In this document: piece by piece, positions 7,766 to 14,048 of the stretch
Layout of the letters: each line of letters opens with the position of its first letter
Position numbering within the stretch: position 1 is the stretch's first letter
DNA from: an uncultured Terriglobus sp.
Lineage (GTDB): Bacteria; Acidobacteriota; Terriglobia; Terriglobales; Acidobacteriaceae
Assembly: GCA_937871605.1 (NCBI GenBank)
Contig: CALMRM010000214.1
Location: 1 to 20,428 of the forward strand
DNA length: 20,428 nucleotides
Reading direction: 5' to 3'
The notes under the pieces: generated by a model
Database searches by the model: none
The model's input: only the letters and a program-made list of their open reading frames with translations
What the model was told of the DNA's origin: nothing
Made by a program: the position numbers and the translations under genes

Positions 7766-10225
7766 TTAATGCTGCACCTGCGACAGCAGGCGTTTCCAGC
7801 TCTTCGTGTTGCGGCCATAGCTCTTCTTCAGATCGTGCAAGACTACCTGAAACTCGCTCTGATCCTGCATGCGAGCCCACGCGGGATTGCGCGAGAACCA
7901 CGGATAATTCTCGTTCCCCAGGTACACGGCGCGCCGCAGCCAGTGCAGCGCCTCACTGCTTTCACCGTCGATGGCAAAGAAGGTTGCTAGCCGGTAGGCC
8001 ATTTCGCTGTCCGCCTCCGCCGCTGCCAGCGTCTCCTCCACGATAAAGGTCTGCGCCTTGTCCCGCTGACCGAGCATGGTGTAGCACATGGCAATGGTCG
8101 GATACACAATGCGCAGGGAGCCGTCGTCGCGCAGCACACCCTCCAGCGTGCTGATGGCATGCTCCAGTTGGCCCAGCCGCATGTATTGGTAGCCGCGCGT
8201 GATGCACAGCATGGGCTGCTTCGGCTCCAGCGTCAGGCCCTTGCGAATCTCCTCGTCGGCCAGCTCAAACTGGCTCTGATACTGGTACACGCGGGCGCGA
8301 TGGTTGTAGATCACGGCAGCATCCGCAGGGTTTAACCGCAGGCTGATGCCGAACTGCCGTAGCGCCTCGTCATACTGGCCGTCGCTGCGCAGCGTGGTGC
8401 CGGCAATGCGGTGTACGCTTGGGTTGTTGTCTGCCGTGTGCAGCAGGGTTGCGATGCCGTGCCGCGCACTCTCCTTTTCACCACGCGACAGCAGCATGTA
8501 GATGCGGTAGAGATTGGCCTCCACCGAGTTCGGGTCCAGCGCCAGCGCCTTGTCCAACGCTCGCCGCATCTCCAGCAGGTGCATCTGGCCGCCCAGGCCG
8601 TGACGCAGGTACTGCAGGTGCGTAATACCCAGACCGCTCCAGCCGGGCGCAAAGGTCGGGTTTCGCTGCACCACGGCGTTAAACATGGCGGTGGCGCGTT
8701 GCAGGTCGTCGGGGCTGCCGGTGCGGAACATAAAGCTGTTCAGCAGCGCGCGCGCCTGCAGGTACTCCTCGGACGCATCGCCCTCTAGCGGCCCCTGCTC
8801 ATTGCGGTCACCCCGCTGCCCCGCGGGAGTACGCGCGCCCGCACCACCGCGCAGCGCGCTAAAGATTTCCGTGCCGATTTCGTTCTGCACCGCGACCAGG
8901 TCGAACGATTCCACGCTGATGGCGCCACCCGCGCGAATCGCCTGCTCCGGCACATGCAGCATTTGCCAGTTCAGGTCGAAGCCGTTCTTGCCGCGCAGAA
9001 AGCTGCCCGCGACCACGTACTCCACGGCCAGTTGCCGGCCAGTGCTGAGCGGGTCCAGCTGGCCTGGCGGTACGTTCATCAGCGTGCTGGGGGGCCTTAC
9101 CACCAGGCTCTGTATGCGGGCCAGCCGTGCTCCGATGGCGTCGGCCAGCGCGTGGCCATACAGGCCCGCCTCATCGTTGCCACTCATGTTGACGAAGGGC
9201 AGCACCACGATGGTGTTGTGGTTCAGGTTGCCGCCACTCTCACGGAACCGCTCCGCCAGCATCGACAAGAGGCCGGTGGACCGCTTTTCTTCCTGCGGCG
9301 TTCGGAACTCCAATGCGTTCTGCACGGACAGGCTGGCCGCAGGCACCACCAGCGCATCCATCTGCGAGGCCTTCAGCACGGTGCGCAGGCTCTCGCGCAG
9401 CTCCCCCGCAGACGAAAATCGTTCCGATGGCTGCTTGCTCAGGCAGTGCAGGATCGCGCTTTCCAACTCCAGCGGCACCGCAGGCAGCAGATCCCGGATG
9501 CACTGTGGTTCAGTGAACTGGATGGCGCGCACCGTCTGAAAGTCCGGTGTGTCGGGCCGGTGAAAGGGATGCCGTCCCGTCAGCAGTTCGTACAGCACAA
9601 CGCCCAGCGCGAAGATATCGCTCTGCACCGACGAGCGGCCGGTTACGAATTGTTCCGGTGCCATGTAGGCCACGGTGCCGCCACGCGCGGTGTACGTCTC
9701 CGGCTGCGGCGCACGCTCCGCATGCAGCGCGGGGTCGAAATCAATGTCTTCCACGCGAATGCGGCGCGCCAGGCCAAAGTCCAGAATTTTCAGTAGGCCG
9801 CCGTCCGTCAGCACCATGTTGGCAGGCTTCAGATCCCGGTGAAAGATACCCAGCGCGTGCGCCGCGGCCAGTCCGTCCGCAGCCTGAATGCCGACGGAAA
9901 GCACCAGTTCCACATTTGCAGGACCACCCGCCACCAACCGGTCCAGCGGCTTGCCTGGCACGTACTGCATGACGATATAGGCGTCTTCATCGACCTCGCC
10001 CACGTCATAGATCGCGCATACATTGGGGTGTTCAATGGCAGAGGCGATGCGGGCCTCGCGCAGGTAGGTCCGGCGCATCTCCTCTTCGCTCAGGGTGCCG
10101 CGCTGCAGCATCTTGAGCACGACAGGCCGCTGCAGTTGGGTGTCGTTCGCCAGAAACACAACGCCACTACCGCCCGCGCCCAGTTTGCGGAGCAGGTCAT
10201 AGTGGCCAATGCTGCGGTGCTTCAT
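7766..10225 (-). CDS. Ser/Thr protein kinase with TolB-like segment and TPR repeats
   Basis: An 819-residue cytoplasmic signalling protein. Residues 8-285 are a Hanks-type kinase with every key residue: glycine loop GAGGSGVV (16-23), Lys38 in VVLKML, Glu57 of helix C, catalytic HRDLKPAN (His129-Asp131, Lys133, Asn136), DFG at 149-151 and APE at 189-191. Residues 338-458 (IVVLPFVNMSGNDEAG through VEYVVAGSFLR to VQNEIGTEIFSALR) match the TolB/adenylate-cyclase-associated segment that often follows such kinases. From about 485 to the end are tetratricopeptide-like helical repeats for protein binding. No membrane span joins the parts, unlike many acidobacterial relatives. The start at 10225 is set by the kinase fold and a -10 box 6 nt upstream; 33 further upstream codons are open but unlikely. 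It is divergent from a response regulator. Confidence 0.95.
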   Translation of the reverse strand: MKHRSIGHYDLLRKLGAGGSGVVFLANDTQLQRPVVLKMLQRGTLSEEEMRRTYLREARIASAIEHPNVCAIYDVGEVDEDAYIVMQYVPGKPLDRLVAGGPANVELVLSVGIQAADGLAAAHALGIFHRDLKPANMVLTDGGLLKILDFGLARRIRVEDIDFDPALHAERAPQPETYTARGGTVAYMAPEQFVTGRSSVQSDIFALGVVLYELLTGRHPFHRPDTPDFQTVRAIQFTEPQCIRDLLPAVPLELESAILHCLSKQPSERFSSAGELRESLRTVLKASQMDALVVPAASLSVQNALEFRTPQEEKRSTGLLSMLAERFRESGGNLNHNTIVVLPFVNMSGNDEAGLYGHALADAIGARLARIQSLVVRPPSTLMNVPPGQLDPLSTGRQLAVEYVVAGSFLRGKNGFDLNWQMLHVPEQAIRAGGAISVESFDLVAVQNEIGTEIFSALRGGAGARTPAGQRGDRNEQGPLEGDASEEYLQARALLNSFMFRTGSPDDLQRATAMFNAVVQRNPTFAPGWSGLGITHLQYLRHGLGGQMHLLEMRRALDKALALDPNSVEANLYRIYMLLSRGEKESARHGIATLLHTADNNPSVHRIAGTTLRSDGQYDEALRQFGISLRLNPADAAVIYNHRARVYQYQSQFELADEEIRKGLTLEPKQPMLCITRGYQYMRLGQLEHAISTLEGVLRDDGSLRIVYPTIAMCYTMLGQRDKAQTFIVEETLAAAEADSEMAYRLATFFAIDGESSEALHWLRRAVYLGNENYPWFSRNPAWARMQDQSEFQVVLHDLKKSYGRNTKSWKRLLSQVQH

Positions 10226-10231
10226 AGCTCG

Positions 10232-10240
10232 ATTATCGCA
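10232..10240 (-). promoter_or_regulatory. Extended -10 promoter for the kinase (leaderless start)
   Basis: The minus strand reads TGC-GATAAT (5 of 6 to TATAAT with the TGn extension), ending 6 nt before the kinase ATG. The predicted transcription start coincides with the ATG. There is no Shine-Dalgarno sequence. Confidence 0.5.
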
Positions 10241-10270
10241 GGGCCGCCGTCGCAGGACGGTGGAGTACAT

Positions 10271-10284
10271 GACAGAGATCTGCC
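10271..10284. promoter_or_regulatory. Palindromic 14-mer, copy 1 (kinase/regulator intergenic region)
   Basis: GACAGAGATCTGCC differs by one base from the perfect palindrome-type copy at 10335-10348. It lies about 45 bp upstream of the kinase start. The half-sites are GGCAGA/TCTGCC around a central GA; AGATCT forms the core. Confidence 0.45.
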
Positions 10285-10334
10285 ACGGGCCGTTCCACTT
10301 TGACCAACAAATCGTGCGTGGCACGGTAAGCGCA

Positions 10335-10348
10335 GGCAGAGATCTGCC
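10335..10348. promoter_or_regulatory. Palindromic 14-mer, copy 2 (kinase/regulator intergenic region)
   Basis: GGCAGAGATCTGCC has perfect 6-bp arms (GGCAGA/TCTGCC) and repeats copy 1 at a distance of exactly 64 bp, close to six helical turns. It lies about 80 bp upstream of the response regulator start. A pair of sites for one dimeric regulator controlling both divergent genes is the simplest reading. Confidence 0.45.
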
Positions 10349-10427
10349 GCGTAAGCGCGTTCGTGCATCTCAACCTGCTTAGGCGGGTGTACCGAGTGCG
10401 CTGGTCTGCCTTGTGGGGACGAACTGT

Positions 10428-10844
10428 ATGCAGGCGACCATCCTGTTGATCGACGACAATGCCGTACAGGCGGCCACACGGCAAATCATCCTGAAGCGCT
10501 CGGGGTACTTCGTCATTCCTGTGCTGCACCCGCAGCGCGCGCTGGAGCAGATCCGGTCGCATGAGTTCACCGAAACGATCGACCTGGTCATCACCGACCA
10601 CTTCATGCCTGGTATGAATGGCGCAGAGTTCGTCCATCAACTGAGGCAGTTGCAGCCCGACGTGCCCGTGCTGGTCATCAGCGGTCTGGACGAGGCAGAG
10701 GATGCGTACCACGGCCTCCACGTCACATTTCGATTGAAGCCGCTGCAGCCTAATCACCTGCTCGCCACCGTGGAGGAGATGGTGTCGGCGTCGCACAGCA
10801 CAACGCGTAGCCATAGCCCTGCCGATGCGCCTGTTGTGCGGTAG
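10428..10844 (+). CDS. Single-domain response regulator (receiver only)
   Basis: A 138-residue CheY-like receiver with no output domain. The acidic pair Asp9-Asp10 sits in ILLIDDN, the phospho-acceptor is Asp57 in LVITDHFMPGMNG, the switch Ser85 is in VLVISGLDE, and the conserved Lys104 is in FRLKPLQP. A Ser/Thr/His-rich tail of about 20 residues follows the domain. The ATG at 10428 has GGGGA 8 nt upstream; an in-frame GTG at 10413 is also possible. With no output domain it should act by protein contact or as a phosphorelay intermediate. No histidine kinase is in the window; the divergent Ser/Thr kinase is a possible functional neighbour, which is inference from position only. Confidence 0.93.
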   Translation: MQATILLIDDNAVQAATRQIILKRSGYFVIPVLHPQRALEQIRSHEFTETIDLVITDHFMPGMNGAEFVHQLRQLQPDVPVLVISGLDEAEDAYHGLHVTFRLKPLQPNHLLATVEEMVSASHSTTRSHSPADAPVVR

Positions 10845-10866
10845 TCGCACCACAGCAGCGGCGTAG

Positions 10867-10896
10867 TTGCGACTGCTTCCTTACTCCTGCGAGAAT
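10867..10896 (+). promoter_or_regulatory. Candidate promoter for the ccm cluster
   Basis: TTGCGA (10867-10872), an 18-nt spacer and GAGAAT (10891-10896) preceded by TGC, i.e. a partly extended -10. It would start transcription near 10903, about 24 nt before the ccmF ATG. Each hexamer matches only 4 of 6. Confidence 0.35.
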
Positions 10897-10926
10897 ATCG
10901 CCTGAGGCACTCGCGAGGCCAGGTCT

Positions 10927-12999
10927 ATGCTCCATCCCATGCCCACATTCGGCAGCTTTGCGCTCCTGCTGGCATTCTGCCTGTGTTGCTACACGCTGCT
11001 GGCAGGGGGCCTGGCACTGTTCGCATCGGCCCGCGGACTCGCCCTGCGCGTGTCGCCGGAGCGGCTGGGAGAAACAGCCCGCCGGGCAGGCATCGCAAGC
11101 TTTGCTGCCGTCGCTTGCGCCGCATTTGCGCTGGTATGGGCCTCTTACACCAACGACTTTTCCGTGGAGTACATTCGCGAACACACCAACATCGCCCTGC
11201 ACCCGGCATACAAGTTCAGTGCCCTGTGGAGCGGCCAGGAGGGCTCCCTGCTGTTGTGGGCCTTTCTGCTGGCGGCCTACGGCTTCGTGCTGCGGCTGCG
11301 GCATCGTGAAGATCCGGGTCTGTTCGCCTACGCCTCCACCATCCTTGCCGCGCCGCAAGTTTTCTTTCTTGCTCTGCTCAACTTCGCCGCTGAGCCGTTT
11401 TCACTTGTGAAGGGCGCGATTCCGGCCGACGGCAACGGCCTCAATCCCCTGCTGCAATACCCGGAAATGATCATCCACCCGCCCATGCTGTACCTGGGCT
11501 ACGTGGGCTTCTCAGTTCCCTTCGCTTTCGCCCTGGGCGCGCTGATGATGCGCTACCCCGGCGAGAAGTGGATTCGCATTACGCGCAGGTGGACGCTGGT
11601 GACGTGGCTCTTCCTCACCGTCGGCATCTCGCTGGGCATGCACTGGGCGTACGCCGTGTTGGGCTGGGGCGGTTACTGGGGCTGGGACCCGGTCGAGAAC
11701 GCATCGTTCCTGCCGTGGCTCACGGCCACCGCCTTTCTCCATTCCGTCATGATGCAGGAAAAACGCGGCATGATGAAGAAGTGGAACGTCTGGTTAATCT
11801 TCCTAACCTTCATGCTTACGATTCTCGGCACGCTGCTCACCCGCTCCGGCATTGTCAGCAGCGTCCATGCCTTTGCGCAAAGCAGCATCGGCAATTGGTT
11901 CACCACCTTCCTGTGCATCACCTTTGCCGTCTGCCTGTTCACCTACTTCAAGCAGAGTAAGCACCTCACCACCGAGCACAAACTGCAGAGCATCGTCTCG
12001 CGCGAAAGCTCGTTCCTGTTCAACAATCTTGTTTTGCTGGTAGCTTGCTTCACCGTGCTGTTCGGCACGCTCTTCCCGGTCCTCAGTGAGTATGTGCAGG
12101 GCAGCAAGGTCACCATGGGCGCGCCGTTCTTTAACCGCGTCGCCGTGCCCATCGGTCTGTTCCTGCTGCTGCTCACGGGAGTCGGCCCGCTGCTGGCATG
12201 GCGTGCCACGTCGCTGCGCTCGATCCGCCGTAACTTCGTTCTGCCCTGCACGGCCATCGTGGGCAGCGCGGTCATTCTGATGGTCAGCGGTCTGCGCCCG
12301 TGGAGCGCGCCCGTGGAGGACCTGGAAGCACAACTGTACGCGCTGGTGTGCTTCTCCATCGGCGCGGGCGTCACCGTCGCCATCCTTGCCGAGTTCCTGC
12401 GCGGCGCGCATGTCGTGCAGGTGCAAACGGGCAAGAGCCTGCCCGCCGCAGCCTGGGCGCTCACCCTGCGGAACAACCGGCGCTACGGCGGCTATCTGGT
12501 TCACATTGGCATCGTGGCCCTGTTCGCCGGGCTGGCGGGCGGCGCGTTCAACCAGCAGCGCGAGCTTGAAATGGGCTACGGCGACAGCATCGCCATCGGC
12601 AACTACAAACTGGTCTGCCAAAGCTATACGCAGGATTCCAACCCGAACTACGACACCGATTTTGCCCTGCTCGATGTCTATCGCGGCGATAAAAAGATCA
12701 CGCAGATGGCACCCGAGCGACGCTTCTACCAGGCCAGCCAGACCACGTCGACCATGGTGGCCATCCACTCCACGCCGCTGCGCGACCTCTACGTCGTCTT
12801 TGAGGGCCGCAATCCCGACACCAACCGGCCCATCATTAAGGTGTTCTTGAACCCGCTCGTGTCGTGGATCTGGGTGGGTGTGGCTGTCGTCTTCGCGGGT
12901 ACGGTGCTGGCGCTGCTGCCGGGCATCGGTCCCCTGCTCAAGGACCGCGTCACACCGGCGCTGCCCACGCATGAACTGCAGTCGGTCGGAGCGGATTGA
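10927..12999 (+). CDS. ccmF: Cytochrome c maturation protein CcmF (heme lyase core)
   Basis: A 690-residue inner-membrane protein of system I cytochrome c biogenesis, which attaches heme from CcmE to apocytochrome c outside the membrane together with CcmH. The tryptophan-rich WWD heme-handling motif WGGYWGWDPVENAS is at 247-260. Conserved His184 lies in MIIHPPMLYLGYVG, and the family segments SGQEGSLLLWAFLL, LTRSGIVSSVHAFA and LRNNRRYGGYLVHIG are all present. About 14-15 hydrophobic spans are visible, with a periplasmic domain near 545-640 before the last span. Length is normal. The ATG at 10927 has GAGG about 8 nt upstream; ATG 10939 is an alternative. Its stop overlaps the ccmH start (TGATG), so the two are translationally coupled. 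CcmA-E are not in the window. Confidence 0.97.
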   Translation: MLHPMPTFGSFALLLAFCLCCYTLLAGGLALFASARGLALRVSPERLGETARRAGIASFAAVACAAFALVWASYTNDFSVEYIREHTNIALHPAYKFSALWSGQEGSLLLWAFLLAAYGFVLRLRHREDPGLFAYASTILAAPQVFFLALLNFAAEPFSLVKGAIPADGNGLNPLLQYPEMIIHPPMLYLGYVGFSVPFAFALGALMMRYPGEKWIRITRRWTLVTWLFLTVGISLGMHWAYAVLGWGGYWGWDPVENASFLPWLTATAFLHSVMMQEKRGMMKKWNVWLIFLTFMLTILGTLLTRSGIVSSVHAFAQSSIGNWFTTFLCITFAVCLFTYFKQSKHLTTEHKLQSIVSRESSFLFNNLVLLVACFTVLFGTLFPVLSEYVQGSKVTMGAPFFNRVAVPIGLFLLLLTGVGPLLAWRATSLRSIRRNFVLPCTAIVGSAVILMVSGLRPWSAPVEDLEAQLYALVCFSIGAGVTVAILAEFLRGAHVVQVQTGKSLPAAAWALTLRNNRRYGGYLVHIGIVALFAGLAGGAFNQQRELEMGYGDSIAIGNYKLVCQSYTQDSNPNYDTDFALLDVYRGDKKITQMAPERRFYQASQTTSTMVAIHSTPLRDLYVVFEGRNPDTNRPIIKVFLNPLVSWIWVGVAVVFAGTVLALLPGIGPLLKDRVTPALPTHELQSVGAD

Positions 13000-13484
13000 T
13001 GCTCCGCTTGCTGCGCAGCCGCCTGCTGCAATCCATTCTGCTCTTCACCGTTGCACTTGCCACCATTGGCGCGGGTGACACCACGGCGAAGTTCTCGTCA
13101 CTCGGCCACAAGATGGTGTGCACCTGTGGCTGCGGCCAAATCCTGCTGGAGTGTAACCACGTCGGTTGCCCCAACTCCGACGGCATGATTCGCGAACTGC
13201 GCACGCAGGTAGCGGCCGGCGGAACGGACACCAGCATCTTCAACTTCTTTGTCGCAAAGTACGGCCCTACCGTGCTGGCGGCACCCATCCGCGGCGGCTT
13301 CGACAACGCCGCGTGGATCGTCCCCATCGCCGTTTTCGTGCTGGCGCTCGCCGGTACGGCAGTGCTCATTCGCCGTTGGAAGGGCCGCCACCTGATCGCG
13401 GCAGCGGGTGCACCGGGCATCACGTTCGGCGGCACGGCTGGTAACGACATGCGCGACCGTATTCGCCGCGAAACGGAGTTTTAG
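12999..13484 (+). CDS. ccmH: Cytochrome c maturation thiol protein CcmH-like
   Basis: A 161-residue membrane protein that should keep apocytochrome c cysteines reduced for heme attachment. An N-terminal signal or anchor (residues 7-25) is followed by the small periplasmic helical domain and one membrane span at about 106-125. Instead of the single C-x-x-C of E. coli CcmH, the active region reads VCTCGCGQILLECNHVGCPNS, with Cys41, Cys43, Cys45, Cys52 and Cys57. ATG at 12999 shares a base with the ccmF stop; a TTG one codon earlier is possible but unneeded. The next gene starts 3 nt after its stop. CcmH role is well supported by context and the NxxxGC-x-x-S pattern; the extra cysteines are unusual against the model proteins. 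Confidence 0.9.
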   Translation: MLRLLRSRLLQSILLFTVALATIGAGDTTAKFSSLGHKMVCTCGCGQILLECNHVGCPNSDGMIRELRTQVAAGGTDTSIFNFFVAKYGPTVLAAPIRGGFDNAAWIVPIAVFVLALAGTAVLIRRWKGRHLIAAAGAPGITFGGTAGNDMRDRIRRETEF

Positions 13485-13487
13485 CCG

Positions 13488-13754
13488 ATGGGTTTTCTCG
13501 CTGGATTTCTGCTGCTCGCTATCCTGTTCGCCTACACCTTCTGGCCTGAGAAGATCACCTTCACCCAGCAGGCCAACACCCGCCTCGACTTTCTGCGCGA
13601 GCGCCGCGACATGGTGTACAGCAACCTGCGCGACCTGAACTTCGAGCACAGGGCTGGCAAGTATCCGGCAGAGGACTACGCCGCACAACGCGACATGCTG
13701 GAGGCTGAAGCGGCCACCATCGTGACGGAGATCGATGTGCTCGAGCGGGTGTAG
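13488..13754 (+). CDS. Small membrane protein, CcmI-like N-terminal part
   Basis: An 88-residue protein with one membrane span at residues 2-17 (FLAGFLLLAILFAYTF) and a charged, probably coiled-coil cytosolic part. The part around 35-75 (MVYSNLRDLNFEHRAGKYPAEDYAAQRDMLEAEAA) has the L-x-DL-xx-E-xxxGK-xxx-E-Y pattern found after the first span of CcmI/CycH. It lacks the TPR domain that CcmI uses to bind apocytochrome c, so it is either a minimal CcmI or an assembly factor. Its start is 3 nt after the ccmH stop, so it is part of the same operon. A hairpin array begins 4 bp after its stop. Confidence 0.75.
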   Translation: MGFLAGFLLLAILFAYTFWPEKITFTQQANTRLDFLRERRDMVYSNLRDLNFEHRAGKYPAEDYAAQRDMLEAEAATIVTEIDVLERV

Positions 13755-13757
13755 CGG

Positions 13758-13963
13758 CACGCGTGCAGACGCGCTGTAGGCGCGTGTTGTAATAGCCTGG
13801 GCCGAAGGCCCAGGTACAGGTTCGCGACGAGCCTGCTGGCTGTAGGCCAGCGCTATCTGCGGCCATCTGGATTCGCATAACGCGGGCCTTCAGCCCGCAC
13901 CTCTTTCTCCGTTTCTACCTGGGGCTGTGCCCCAGGCTCTTACAACGCGGGCCTTCAGCCCGC
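13758..13963. repeat. Array of six GC-rich hairpins of three families (A-B-A-C-B-C)
   Basis: Six perfect inverted repeats fill the gap between the CcmI-like gene and the acylase. Two share loop TGTAG: ACGCGC/GCGCGT at 13769-13785 and GCTGGC/GCCAGC at 13835-13851 (family A). Two share the CCTGGG arm: CCTGGGCC-GAA-GGCCCAGG at 13796-13814 and CCTGGGGC-TGT-GCCCCAGG at 13918-13936 (family B). Two are identical: GCGGGC-CTTCA-GCCCGC at 13882-13898 and 13947-13963 (family C), lying in a 21-bp exact direct repeat (13879-13899 and 13944-13964). From memory, palindromes of this look are scattered between genes in acidobacterial genomes, like REP elements. Together they may stop or stabilise the ccm transcript. 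Confidence 0.85.
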
Positions 13964-14048
13964 ATACTCACCGTCGCAGTGCGTTGTTGTGAAACCAGGG
14001 TGGTACTCTGCGCAAGTACCCGCCATTCCAGCGACACAAAGGAGCAGC

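Noticed and set aside
8954..9796. 280-codon open frame antisense to the kinase
   Set aside because: Mirror of the kinase coding sequence; no ribosome binding site or domain.
11803..12972. 389-codon open frame antisense to ccmF
   Set aside because: Long antisense frames are expected in GC-rich coding DNA. Its translation is low-complexity His/Gln/Arg-rich with no domain, while ccmF on the other strand is unmistakable.
13758..13963. CRISPR array
   Set aside because: Units are palindromes of three different sequences with irregular spacing; there are no uniform repeats with unique spacers and no cas genes.
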